The position numbers were made by a program, and so were the translations under genes. Below, piece by piece: positions 11,164-20,587 of a DNA stretch of 64,000 nt. The notes under the pieces were generated by a model. It was not told where the DNA came from and searched no databases. It was given only the letters and a program-made list of their open reading frames with translations. Every line of letters starts with the position of its first letter. Position 1 is the first letter of the stretch. The stretch spans positions 9,176,001 through 9,240,000 of the forward strand of contig WHVY01000003.1 in assembly GCA_022266195.1 (NCBI GenBank). The letters run 5' to 3'. The DNA is from Tetranychus cinnabarinus. Its lineage: Eukaryota; Arthropoda; Arachnida; Trombidiformes; Tetranychidae.

Positions 11164-14130
11164 TTACTTCCATTCATCATCAGTTGGAATTGGTTCCGTG
11201 GTTGAATCAGCAAAAGTTACTCTTTTCTTTGAGACTTCAAAAGTTTGTGAAACTTGACTTGACTCTTTTGATTCAATTCTTGAATTCTTAGTTGAGTTGG
11301 GATTGTTATCCCTTTCGGCTGCTCGCTTGAGTTTTCTTTCTTCTCTTCTTTCCTCTTCAAATCTGGCAACTGTTTCAGCGATAGATTCTTTCTTTTTGCA
11401 GTAGGCAATGGCTTTAGCTTGTCTCCTAGCTCGGGCTACAGGCGATTGTGAGGACATAGCGACTTGACTTTTCAATACCTCGATGTTTATGTTGCATCTA
11501 TTTGCAACTGTTACCAACATAGCCTTATCAGGCAAAACGCAATTATCAGAAAAGACAGGGAACGGAATTCTTCTTCTTCTTTGTGGATGAGTTCCCCATT
11601 CAGTAGGCCATGAACAAAGACCTTTTTGCACTCCTTGATCAAATTCGTAGAGTAAGGCAGCTGTAACTCTGTTACCACACGTTTGTTGAACGTTCTCGTT
11701 GTGTATGCCATTCCAAGTTTTAGCCATTCGTTCAATCTCCTCATGTTGCAAATAATAAAGTCGCAAGACTGTTGTCGTTTCGACTGCGGGAGAATGTGCT
11801 TTTACCGGCAAAGTATAACCAGTAAACCAGAGGAAGGCAATTGCATTAAGATGCATCGGATGCTCGATGTAAGGTGAATAGAAGTTATTCACATCTCTCA
11901 GTTTAGGATGCAACAAACGAATCTCATCTTTCGTAAATCCAAGATTATCCAAATGGTTTATTAACCCATAACCTACGATTATGTTAGCGCAGGCCAAATA
12001 TTTGAGAACTTGATCTCTTACCATAAATAAATTTCGAGCGTATTTGAGATCCTTTGGACTTAGTCCATGCCAAGTTGAATCAATGTATTCAATATCACGA
12101 TATCGAACGAACGTCTCATAGATAACTTGCATATTTCCATCCATGATGAGTACCCAGCAAGGTCGAGGTCTCATTCGTCCATTTTCCCAAACAGAAATAT
12201 TCATTGTAGAAATTGAGAATATTAATTGCTTATCAGCAACTTGAGCAGCACAATCATTAACAACTTTCAGTTGGTCATCCAACATTGCAGGAAGATTAGC
12301 TTTCGGTCTATTGATGAAACTTTGTGCAAGGAAACCACGTCTTTGGACGGTATGGAAAATTGTATTTTCCTTCTTTGAAGTATTCGGTTCCTTGTAAATC
12401 GATCGAGGGTTTAAACTAGACGGGAATGCTTCCATAAGCCATTCCTGAACAACTTCAGCATCTGCGGGGGCTAATCTTTCATAAGGATCGATTCTGATAA
12501 ACGGAGATTGTGTATCTTCCACATCAATAGCGTACATAATTTCAGTTGAGGTTGTTGACAGAGAGTCATCATCTCGAGCATCAACGTATTTATACCATCG
12601 CTTCCAATTCAATGAATAATCAAGTAAATAATGCGGAACTCGAGAGCATCGAGTTGTTGGCCATCGTCTTTTAACGTCTGGAATCGGTACCTTAGAACAG
12701 CTAGGAAATCCAATAGCTAAGGCGAATTGCTCAGCTTCATCAATCGGTTCCGTTGGATCCCTTTGTCTAGCTAAATTATTCCAATAATTTGACTTGAAAT
12801 TAGTTTGCGCTCTGATTAACTCCGGATGAAACTCTTGAGGATTGAGTTTGTGACTCTTCGAAAAGAATGCATATCCTAATGCCTTCTTGTGCCATCGTTG
12901 CTCGTGTGTTTGCGTTGGTTCTCTTAATTTTAAATGTGCAGGCAAAATGCTTTTTAGCGAAACCTTCTTACGATTGAGTTCTTCACGAACTGGACCAGAA
13001 ATGAAATTTAACTGAAGAGTTTTGTCAAACTCATAAACAATCGGACCATTTTTACATCTGGATAAATGATACAGAATTTGAGTAACACTTAATTGTGCCT
13101 CACAGAATTGACGGTGACAGGTGAAGGTGGCTTCACTGTATAACTTGCGAATTTCTTCGTTCATAACTTCTGTATATTTAGGATAACCATTAAGTTCAAT
13201 TCCAACCAAACAAGATGAATTAATGCACATGAACTTATCTGCTTCTGTGACTTTTGTCAATTGAAGGTCGCCAGGTAAAGATTGTAACCAGCGAACGCAG
13301 CTAAGACAGTAAATCTTTGTACATGTTGCACAAATCTTTGGATTGAGAGCAATTTGCTCACACAACTGGCAGGTCATAAACTCTTTCAACCGACCCAATT
13401 CGGTATGAATGACTTGACTTGCAGCAAATCCTTTTCGCAAAGATCCAAATTGAATGTTGTCTAGATTGGTATCCACGACGTTAAACTGTATCTTCTCTTT
13501 TATAAAAGATTCAAACCACGCTTTATCATCATTGGACTTCTTGATGTCCTTCTCAACCCAATCTTGAGCTTTGATAAAGTATTCAGTTCGGTTATAAAAT
13601 GGCAATTCTTTTTCATCGATAGGCTTAGGAGCCGGAAACAAACAGTTAAATCTCTGTTGATTTGCATCAGGAGGAGGATATGGACTATTGTCCTTAGAAC
13701 GTAGATCAATTGAGGGATCATACAAACCAAAAGCAGTTGACTTAGGCAATGGATCCTTTATTCCTCGTTTAGCATAAGCATTACCTCCAATCGTGAAATA
13801 CGGATGGACTTTGGGCTTATCAGCCTCTGCATCAGTTTCCATTGGAGTTTCATCTCCCCATCCAGTAGACAGCATTGAAAGTAAATGATTTCGCACATTA
13901 GGATCTGATTTCCGACCATCTGAGGTTGAAGCTTCCACTTTATCAGTTTTACCTTTTTGATTATCATCAATTTCCTTGTCATCAAGGGTTACCACAGGAG
14001 CTTTCTTCGGAATATCCTTTAAAATTTTTCCCAAATCACGAGAAAAAACTTCACTTGAAACGATTGAGCCTTCAGCACAGGCGAAAGATTCATTAGAATC
14101 AGAGTTGTGTTCAATAACAGCAGAAGACAT
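11164..14130 (-). CDS. element A accessory module: RING-TRAF zinc fingers plus degenerate DEDDh exonuclease
   Basis: 988 residues if counted from the Met at 14130; it is the C-terminal part of the Gag-Pol frame. A RING-like cluster C254-x2-C-x9-C-x2-C-x4-C-x2-C278 is followed by a TRAF-type finger C338-x4-C343-x11-H355-x3-C359. From about residue 632 to 800 the chain follows the element B exonuclease with equal spacing, but the catalytic positions read I640 and T642 (instead of D and E), H726 (instead of D), H779 kept, and E784 (instead of D). A dead or RNA-binding exonuclease fold is therefore likely. The C-terminus is a charged helix with a basic ARARRQ stretch and a KKRVTFAD sequence (RVTF 970-973) that fits the PP1-docking motif. 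Whether it is made as a separate protein by splicing or cleavage cannot be seen. Confidence 0.82.
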   Translation of the reverse strand: MSSAVIEHNSDSNESFACAEGSIVSSEVFSRDLGKILKDIPKKAPVVTLDDKEIDDNQKGKTDKVEASTSDGRKSDPNVRNHLLSMLSTGWGDETPMETDAEADKPKVHPYFTIGGNAYAKRGIKDPLPKSTAFGLYDPSIDLRSKDNSPYPPPDANQQRFNCLFPAPKPIDEKELPFYNRTEYFIKAQDWVEKDIKKSNDDKAWFESFIKEKIQFNVVDTNLDNIQFGSLRKGFAASQVIHTELGRLKEFMTCQLCEQIALNPKICATCTKIYCLSCVRWLQSLPGDLQLTKVTEADKFMCINSSCLVGIELNGYPKYTEVMNEEIRKLYSEATFTCHRQFCEAQLSVTQILYHLSRCKNGPIVYEFDKTLQLNFISGPVREELNRKKVSLKSILPAHLKLREPTQTHEQRWHKKALGYAFFSKSHKLNPQEFHPELIRAQTNFKSNYWNNLARQRDPTEPIDEAEQFALAIGFPSCSKVPIPDVKRRWPTTRCSRVPHYLLDYSLNWKRWYKYVDARDDDSLSTTSTEIMYAIDVEDTQSPFIRIDPYERLAPADAEVVQEWLMEAFPSSLNPRSIYKEPNTSKKENTIFHTVQRRGFLAQSFINRPKANLPAMLDDQLKVVNDCAAQVADKQLIFSISTMNISVWENGRMRPRPCWVLIMDGNMQVIYETFVRYRDIEYIDSTWHGLSPKDLKYARNLFMVRDQVLKYLACANIIVGYGLINHLDNLGFTKDEIRLLHPKLRDVNNFYSPYIEHPMHLNAIAFLWFTGYTLPVKAHSPAVETTTVLRLYYLQHEEIERMAKTWNGIHNENVQQTCGNRVTAALLYEFDQGVQKGLCSWPTEWGTHPQRRRRIPFPVFSDNCVLPDKAMLVTVANRCNINIEVLKSQVAMSSQSPVARARRQAKAIAYCKKKESIAETVARFEEERREERKLKRAAERDNNPNSTKNSRIESKESSQVSQTFEVSKKRVTFADSTTEPIPTDDEWK

Positions 14131-17100
14131 GATAATTGCTTCACGAAAAACGAAAACTTGAACAGGTTTTAAAGTTGAGTTAAGTTTATAAACTGTATAA
14201 CCTCCAATTAAACACCTAACCGCACTAGTCCACAGACTTGCAAAGAGATTACCAAAAAGTTCGATCACAAAAATTTGCCAAAGTTCAAATTGATGAAGAA
14301 CACGGTTGAATGATTCAACGTTGAACACAATTAGCTTATTAAAGCTCAAAACACAATTAACAGTTTGCTTAAAAAAGCGTGATGAATAGTCTAAAGACTT
14401 GATGGGAAAACCAAAATTTCCAAATTCTAAATAGAACTTCTGACTTTGAAGACTTTGATTATAATCAATTTGGCACAAATTTAAACAATTAATACTTAAT
14501 TTAACTGAATTAAGCTTAGAACTTGATGAATTTAACAGGAAAAATTCAAAGAAGAAATGATTTAGTTTATAAACTAGGAGAAAATTTGAAATAGAAATTG
14601 AAAAGGACAATTGAACTAATTTGTCAACTGAAGACAATGGAAGAACAAATGAAAGTGAAGAACCTTCTTCCCCAAACAGTAACTCCCTCTCAACTGTATT
14701 CGTACTTTGAGCGCGAATTAATTGCAAAGGATTATTTGCGCTAATTTTAAATTTTCCAGAGTTTACAAACTCACTTAAGATAATTAGGTTAACTGAAATT
14801 ATCTTTCTTTTTCGAGTTGTTGGACCAACTTTTTCAGCATCTTGACCACTTATGACTTGATTAGACATTATCTCGCGATTAGCAGTCTTGTATTTTCGTC
14901 TTTTCTTCTTCTTTTTACTTAATTGTTTAACTGGATTTAAGTCAACAGACTGATTGTCATCTGCAATAGTTGACTTTTCGGATTCAGAGTCTAATTCATT
15001 TGAATTATTATTAACAGCATTTTCATTATCAGCTTCAATACTTTGATTATAATCATTAGAATCATTCAAATCACTTGAATTCAAATTTAATTGTTCGTTT
15101 AAAGTAGCACTTAAAAGTTCATCATTGGCATCATTATCATCTGCTTCACTTATGAGTTTCGCTTTCAAAGTTTTTAAACTTTCAGGGATTATCCCTACAT
15201 GTGGTTTGGTAAGCTCCAAGTTAAAAGTAAATCTTTCTTCGTTTTCAGGATTAACTAGCAGCAGTGAACCATTCTTTTCCCCAATAACAAAATAAGGTCC
15301 ATAAAACTTTTGAACTAATTTCTTAGTAGTTCCAATTGAAGGAGCACAATTTTTTATGTAACACAAATCACCAACTTGATATGGATTCCTCTTTGTTGTA
15401 GACTTTAGTCTTTCTTTGTAATAATTTGATTGCTTTAATAGTCGATCTCGAGCAATTTCTCTGCATTTCTCAATTGTTTGATTAATTACCGGAGTTTCTA
15501 AACTCAACTGCAAATCTATCGGCTTCATCAGGAATTTACCAAACACCAAATAGTAAGGTGAAAACCTATGAATCTTGTGCACTGAAGCATTAATTGCTAT
15601 TACCGCATCTTCCAAAGATGTTTTTAAATCCAGCTTATCAGCATCACAAATTGAAGTTCTCAGACGTTCAGCAATTGTCCGATTAACTCGTTCAACAGTT
15701 CCTTGACTTTGAGGATGATAACTGTTGCTAACTTCATGTTTAATTCCAATAGATTTTAAAAAATCATTCACTTCCCCTGAAAGGAAGTTTCTCCCTCGGT
15801 CAGTTTGTATAACTGCAGGGAAACCAAACAAACTGAAAAACTCGTTTAAAAACGTAATTACTGTTGAAGCATGTTGATTGCTATAAACTCGAGCGTATAC
15901 AAATCTTGTTAGCGAATCAATTAGTACCAAAATTACTTTCTTTGCACCTTGTTTATAAGTAATTGGTCCTTGTGCGTCCATCTCAAGTCTTTCAAAAATC
16001 ATTTTAGGGATAGGCTTACAAGCCGGTTCAGCATAAGTAATATTACTTGATTTACTTACGTAACATTTGTTACAATTTTGACAAAGTTTTTTAACTTCTT
16101 CATAGAGCTTAGGCATCCAAAACCTTCTAGAGATTTGCAAATATGTTTTCTCGACACCAAAATGTCCACCAATTGAAGAGTTATGCTCTTCTTCGAAAAC
16201 TTTTTGAAGCACTTTGTCATTGATGACAACTCGATTTAAATCGTGACCAATTGTTGGTTTGTGGTATAACAAATCGTTCATAAACAGAAAACTTTCATTT
16301 AACTTTGAATCAGGTTTGATTGCCAATTCATCAATAATATGCTTAATCTCCTCATCAGCTTGTTGAGCTTCTATCAGCTTAATTTTCCATTGATCATCCG
16401 TTTGATAATGGTAAACAGTTTCAAAACTTCTTCTTAACAATGAATCAATTCCAAGAGCATCATTAATAAACAATTCACTGTTCACTGAATCACAATAAAG
16501 TTCATTTGAGTCTAAAGACTCCACAAAATACAAATTTTCAATGTATTCCTGTTCAGGATCAATTGTCTTTCGGTGATCCCATTCGTTTTGATAACGTGAC
16601 AAACAATCAGGGCCATGTTGATCTCCTTTAGTGTAGATCACTTTGAATTTGTAGCTTGACAAAATAATTGCCCATCGATTTAATCGTTGATTCTTAAATT
16701 GAAGCTTAGGTAGCTGACACAGAGCATGGTGATCGGTTTCGACCAAGAATTCATCACCATCCAAATAATGATCAAATTTTTTAACAGCAACCAAAATTGC
16801 AAGACATTCTTTCTCGCTAACTGAATAACTTAATTGATGCTTCGCCAACTTCTGTGAAAAGAAGTATAAAGGTTTCCAATTTTTAACTTTCTCGATTGGA
16901 ATTCGTTCCTCATTATCAGGAATATCATCTAGATTAGCATCTTCTTGAAGCAGTATTCCACCAACTGCAACATCACTAGCGTCTACGCTTAATTTCTTTC
17001 TTAATTTCGGATTGAAATGCACCAACATTGTAGTTTCAATCAAAGAGTTTTTCAACTCATCCAAAGCTTGATGGTCTTGTTTTAGCATTTTAAATTTTCT

Positions 17101-20100
17101 TTCTTTCGATATCAATCGATACAATGGAGCAGCAAGATTCGAGTAATTTTTAATATACCTTGAAAAGTAGTTATAACACCCTAATTGCGATTGCAATTGT
17201 CGAACAGTTGTAGGGTACGGTAATCGCTTTAAAGCGGCAACTTTGTCAGGATCTGGACGTATTCCATCGCCATTAACCAAATGTCCTAACAAGATCAATT
17301 CACTGCATCCAAATTTGCATTTATCAGTCTTGATTTTGAGATTCCAATCTCGCAAACGTTCAAGAACTAAACTTGTGTTTATTAACAACTCAGACCATGA
17401 TTTTCCAATAACAGGGATGTCGTCGAAGTATCCCAAACATTCAGTGTAATTAAGTCCTTTTAACACTGTATTCATCAATCGTTGAAATTCAAAAGGAGCA
17501 CAGGCTAACCCCATCGGTAACCTTTTATACTGGTATTTGCCATCAGGCGTCACAAACACAGTTTTACCTCGCTCACTTGGAGGTATTTCAATCTGGAAAT
17601 AACCTTGATAAAGGTCGAACATATTAAAATATTTAGCACCACGTATTGCTTCTAAGCAATCATCTATTCTCGGCATTGGATGATAAATCACTTTTGTTAG
17701 TCTATTGACTGCACGAAGATCGTTTAACAAACGAAAAGTACCATCAGGTTTTCCAATCAGCATTGCAGGAGAACCACCTTCAGATTGTGATCCATCCTCA
17801 ATAATATCATTTTTCAAAAGATCAGCAATTATCTTTTCATATTCTTGTCTTTTCTCAATTGTACAAGGATATGGCTTTTGAAAAGGAACGTGATTGTCAC
17901 CAATATCGATTTTAATCGGCCATCTTTCCCAGGGAACACATCCTAGGTCTGATTTGCATTGGCTAAATACTTCAGGAAACTGCATTAACACATTCAGCAA
18001 TTCCATTTTCTTTTGATCATCCAGATTATCATCCATTCGCTTCATTAGTCTTTCTTCTAGACTCAATTCAGCTTTTTGTTCTTGACAAAACATTACAGGA
18101 ACAATGTTGTCAAACTCCTTTGATTCAGACAAATTCATCATGAAATTTTGTCTCTCTTCTAACTGCACAGGAATATTTTCCTCATCTTCATACGGCGAAT
18201 AAGGCATAACAGGAAGAAAGTTATCAGCAGGCTTTCTTTCCTCAGGAATATCAGGAATTTTATTTACCATAGGCACTTCAGGCCTTCCAATTAATTCCAT
18301 TGATTCATCTGCCGTACAAAATCGAAACATTAGCTCAGGAGTGAGCCATTCACTACCAACTTTTTCTCTTAAATTCACTTGGTATCGGCCACCATAATTA
18401 ACCATACCAGCAAAATATACGTCAGCAAAACGATTCCCAAGAACCATCACAGGTTCCAAATTTCTCATCACTTGAAATTTGATTACCCTTGATTCCTTCA
18501 TCTTAGGATGTTTAAAGATCGCGAAGGCAGCACCTTCGACAGCTTGAAAGCTATTCGCAATAATTCCTCGCACAGCTACATTTGATTGTAGTGTAAAAGC
18601 TTTAAGCTTCATCGCCAGATTTAAATCTATGCACGCAGTACAAGCTCCAGTATCAACTAGGACGTCGCCAACTTTAATAACTTCTTTATTAGGATAACAA
18701 AAAGTTAACCTTACCGTAGGAAAATTCCTAATTTCATCGTCAATGTTTGTTATTAACTCGACTTTCCTATTTTCAGGACTTTCACTCATCATGAAACACA
18801 TTCCGGAAGCATTTGGTGCTCGAGCTAATGGGCCATTAGCTTCATGTACATCTGGTTTCTTCTCGCCAACATAATTTGCTGTTTCTTGCTTATTAGCATT
18901 TGCATTTGAATTTGCATTCGATTGACCTTGACCAAACGTTGGTTGCACATTAGCCATTCTCAGATTAGCAGGCTGAAAACGGTTCGACTGATTGTTACCA
19001 TTATGATTAGAATCAGATTTTTCACTATGAGATTTCCTTGGTTTACGACAATCTCTCGAAGAATGTCCCAAAATTCCGCAATTATAACACCTGAAAGGAG
19101 GCTTTCGTGCAGAAGCACTGAAGGAGTTGGAATTATTATTCCTCTTGTCTTCCTTCTTCTCATTATCTTTATTATCTTTACGATTATTATCGTGTCGAAA
19201 AGATTCGCGTTTATGCTCTCCTTTTTCATTGCGTTTTCGCATCTCAATGTTGTATTCATTTACTAACGCAGCAGTTAGTTCCTGAATATCATGAACAGAC
19301 TTTGACCGGATCAAAGTGTCCTTTACCTCAGTAGGCAATCGTATCAAGACATCTTGAATAAACTCGCTAGGTGACGGTTCACCTTTAACTTTGATAACCA
19401 TAGTTTCTAACTTACGAATGAATTCGTCCGGTTTCATATCGAAGTTCCACTTTAAATTATGGAAATCAGCAGTAGCTTGAGAAATAACAGCAGGATTCCT
19501 CAGCTTCTTTTCTAGTGCAGTAATGTAAGTTTTGCATGTATGCTTTTCTTTATCCAACTCTTTTGCGTAGGGCAGGAATTCGTAAGCCATAGCTTTTTGA
19601 AGCACATACAGCTTGTCGTCGTCGTGACATCTCTCCAAGCTCAATATCCGCTTAATAGTTTGCAACCACATCCATGAATCGACAGTACCAGGAACATATT
19701 CAGGTAACTTCGGGAGTTTAGGCTTGCATCTATTGTAAGCATTGACGGTTGGTTGTCGTCGTTGACTTCTCGGTCTATTGACCTCTTCATCACTATCACT
19801 ATTTCGGTCTAATGATCTATCACGTTCAGCATATCTGCTTCTAACATCATCAGCTCTATCAGCTTGTCTCGAAGTACTAGGCTGAAAAGCTAAAGTTTCT
19901 TGTTCGTCTTCAAAAACATCATCTCGAGTTCGTTCAGAACCAATTAAATCACTTATGTTAACACCAGGATCAATTGTTGTTTTAACTGCAGGAGAGCTTG
20001 TTAGCTCAGATCGATTCCATTTCTGAAACATTAATTCCAAAATTCGTTTAGCAGGAGAACCAATTGACATCTTTTTAACTGTACTAGCTGGAGTCAATCG

Positions 20101-20529
20101 CATTGTCTTTGGTTTATCACCACACTTATGAATTATCTCCCGTATATCAGCTTCAGAGACAGAGTTTTCTCTTAATTCGGTGACCCATGAGGGTATTTCG
20201 AGGTGTAAAACTTGATTGGCATCAGTAGCTTCCATAATTTCTTGAGTGACTTCCGTATCACCATTTAAAGCGAACATCGTTCTAACAGCATCATAAAATT
20301 TTCTTTTAATGATAACATCATTTTGCACAAACTTGATTTTCCAATTTCTTAATTGACTTCTCATTTGAACAGCATCATAAGCTTTTAAGCTAAGGTCGAT
20401 TTCTCGAGGTTGACTTCCCTTGTTTCTTTTATCTTGACCTTTTTTAATTGCGAATTGATTAGGATTGGGGTTGTCATCACCATCTTCAGAATTTACCTCG
20501 TCGTCGTTCTTATTTTTATCACCAGCCAT
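11164..20529 (-). CDS. element A Gag-Pol polyprotein with in-frame accessory domain
   Basis: One frame of 3121 residues from the ATG at 20529; an upstream in-frame ATG at 20586 overlaps the primer site and is less likely. Gag occupies the first ~480 residues and ends with a CCHC knuckle (C481, C484, H489, C494). Protease has DTGA at D626. Reverse transcriptase has YFDD at 1034-1037, RNase H an Asp at 1183. Integrase has an HHCC finger near 1450-1490 and a perfect DD35E core (D1518, D1577, E1613). A basic stretch KKKKKRRKYK follows near 1870. About 250 residues of AT-rich-encoded hydrophobic linker (roughly 14880-14131) lead to the accessory module starting at the Met at 14130. Two-ORF retroelements normally use frameshift or stop suppression; here there is neither, so expression ratio must be set by proteolysis, splicing or internal initiation. 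All catalytic Pol motifs look intact. Confidence 0.93.
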   Translation of the reverse strand: MAGDKNKNDDEVNSEDGDDNPNPNQFAIKKGQDKRNKGSQPREIDLSLKAYDAVQMRSQLRNWKIKFVQNDVIIKRKFYDAVRTMFALNGDTEVTQEIMEATDANQVLHLEIPSWVTELRENSVSEADIREIIHKCGDKPKTMRLTPASTVKKMSIGSPAKRILELMFQKWNRSELTSSPAVKTTIDPGVNISDLIGSERTRDDVFEDEQETLAFQPSTSRQADRADDVRSRYAERDRSLDRNSDSDEEVNRPRSQRRQPTVNAYNRCKPKLPKLPEYVPGTVDSWMWLQTIKRILSLERCHDDDKLYVLQKAMAYEFLPYAKELDKEKHTCKTYITALEKKLRNPAVISQATADFHNLKWNFDMKPDEFIRKLETMVIKVKGEPSPSEFIQDVLIRLPTEVKDTLIRSKSVHDIQELTAALVNEYNIEMRKRNEKGEHKRESFRHDNNRKDNKDNEKKEDKRNNNSNSFSASARKPPFRCYNCGILGHSSRDCRKPRKSHSEKSDSNHNGNNQSNRFQPANLRMANVQPTFGQGQSNANSNANANKQETANYVGEKKPDVHEANGPLARAPNASGMCFMMSESPENRKVELITNIDDEIRNFPTVRLTFCYPNKEVIKVGDVLVDTGACTACIDLNLAMKLKAFTLQSNVAVRGIIANSFQAVEGAAFAIFKHPKMKESRVIKFQVMRNLEPVMVLGNRFADVYFAGMVNYGGRYQVNLREKVGSEWLTPELMFRFCTADESMELIGRPEVPMVNKIPDIPEERKPADNFLPVMPYSPYEDEENIPVQLEERQNFMMNLSESKEFDNIVPVMFCQEQKAELSLEERLMKRMDDNLDDQKKMELLNVLMQFPEVFSQCKSDLGCVPWERWPIKIDIGDNHVPFQKPYPCTIEKRQEYEKIIADLLKNDIIEDGSQSEGGSPAMLIGKPDGTFRLLNDLRAVNRLTKVIYHPMPRIDDCLEAIRGAKYFNMFDLYQGYFQIEIPPSERGKTVFVTPDGKYQYKRLPMGLACAPFEFQRLMNTVLKGLNYTECLGYFDDIPVIGKSWSELLINTSLVLERLRDWNLKIKTDKCKFGCSELILLGHLVNGDGIRPDPDKVAALKRLPYPTTVRQLQSQLGCYNYFSRYIKNYSNLAAPLYRLISKERKFKMLKQDHQALDELKNSLIETTMLVHFNPKLRKKLSVDASDVAVGGILLQEDANLDDIPDNEERIPIEKVKNWKPLYFFSQKLAKHQLSYSVSEKECLAILVAVKKFDHYLDGDEFLVETDHHALCQLPKLQFKNQRLNRWAIILSSYKFKVIYTKGDQHGPDCLSRYQNEWDHRKTIDPEQEYIENLYFVESLDSNELYCDSVNSELFINDALGIDSLLRRSFETVYHYQTDDQWKIKLIEAQQADEEIKHIIDELAIKPDSKLNESFLFMNDLLYHKPTIGHDLNRVVINDKVLQKVFEEEHNSSIGGHFGVEKTYLQISRRFWMPKLYEEVKKLCQNCNKCYVSKSSNITYAEPACKPIPKMIFERLEMDAQGPITYKQGAKKVILVLIDSLTRFVYARVYSNQHASTVITFLNEFFSLFGFPAVIQTDRGRNFLSGEVNDFLKSIGIKHEVSNSYHPQSQGTVERVNRTIAERLRTSICDADKLDLKTSLEDAVIAINASVHKIHRFSPYYLVFGKFLMKPIDLQLSLETPVINQTIEKCREIARDRLLKQSNYYKERLKSTTKRNPYQVGDLCYIKNCAPSIGTTKKLVQKFYGPYFVIGEKNGSLLLVNPENEERFTFNLELTKPHVGIIPESLKTLKAKLISEADDNDANDELLSATLNEQLNLNSSDLNDSNDYNQSIEADNENAVNNNSNELDSESEKSTIADDNQSVDLNPVKQLSKKKKKRRKYKTANREIMSNQVISGQDAEKVGPTTRKRKIISVNLIILSEFVNSGKFKISANNPLQLIRAQSTNTVERELLFGEEGSSLSFVLPLSSVDKLVQLSFSISISNFLLVYKLNHFFFEFFLLNSSSSKLNSVKLSINCLNLCQIDYNQSLQSQKFYLEFGNFGFPIKSLDYSSRFFKQTVNCVLSFNKLIVFNVESFNRVLHQFELWQIFVIELFGNLFASLWTSAVRCLIGGYTVYKLNSTLKPVQVFVFREAIIMSSAVIEHNSDSNESFACAEGSIVSSEVFSRDLGKILKDIPKKAPVVTLDDKEIDDNQKGKTDKVEASTSDGRKSDPNVRNHLLSMLSTGWGDETPMETDAEADKPKVHPYFTIGGNAYAKRGIKDPLPKSTAFGLYDPSIDLRSKDNSPYPPPDANQQRFNCLFPAPKPIDEKELPFYNRTEYFIKAQDWVEKDIKKSNDDKAWFESFIKEKIQFNVVDTNLDNIQFGSLRKGFAASQVIHTELGRLKEFMTCQLCEQIALNPKICATCTKIYCLSCVRWLQSLPGDLQLTKVTEADKFMCINSSCLVGIELNGYPKYTEVMNEEIRKLYSEATFTCHRQFCEAQLSVTQILYHLSRCKNGPIVYEFDKTLQLNFISGPVREELNRKKVSLKSILPAHLKLREPTQTHEQRWHKKALGYAFFSKSHKLNPQEFHPELIRAQTNFKSNYWNNLARQRDPTEPIDEAEQFALAIGFPSCSKVPIPDVKRRWPTTRCSRVPHYLLDYSLNWKRWYKYVDARDDDSLSTTSTEIMYAIDVEDTQSPFIRIDPYERLAPADAEVVQEWLMEAFPSSLNPRSIYKEPNTSKKENTIFHTVQRRGFLAQSFINRPKANLPAMLDDQLKVVNDCAAQVADKQLIFSISTMNISVWENGRMRPRPCWVLIMDGNMQVIYETFVRYRDIEYIDSTWHGLSPKDLKYARNLFMVRDQVLKYLACANIIVGYGLINHLDNLGFTKDEIRLLHPKLRDVNNFYSPYIEHPMHLNAIAFLWFTGYTLPVKAHSPAVETTTVLRLYYLQHEEIERMAKTWNGIHNENVQQTCGNRVTAALLYEFDQGVQKGLCSWPTEWGTHPQRRRRIPFPVFSDNCVLPDKAMLVTVANRCNINIEVLKSQVAMSSQSPVARARRQAKAIAYCKKKESIAETVARFEEERREERKLKRAAERDNNPNSTKNSRIESKESSQVSQTFEVSKKRVTFADSTTEPIPTDDEWK

Positions 20530-20567
20530 GAAACAATAATCATATTGAATAGTTGAATTAAACAGCA

Positions 20568-20585
20568 ATCCTGCCGTGGTCGCCA
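20568..20585 (-). promoter_or_regulatory. primer binding site of element A (tRNA-Arg-like)
   Basis: Two bases inside the 5' LTR the minus strand reads TGGCGACCACGGCAGGAT. It begins with TGG (complement of tRNA CCA) and resembles the TGGCGACC sites of arginine-primed Gypsy elements such as mdg1/412. The exact tRNA is inferred. Confidence 0.75.
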
Positions 20586-20587
20586 TT

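Noticed and set aside
14131..14890. Possible env gene between pol and the accessory module in element A
   Set aside because: Hydrophobic stretches exist but there is no signal peptide, cysteine pattern, furin site or anchor organisation; treated as linker.
11217..19266. Several overlapping ORFs inside element A on both strands
   Set aside because: They are shadow frames of the single long Gag-Pol-accessory frame, which contains all catalytic motifs.
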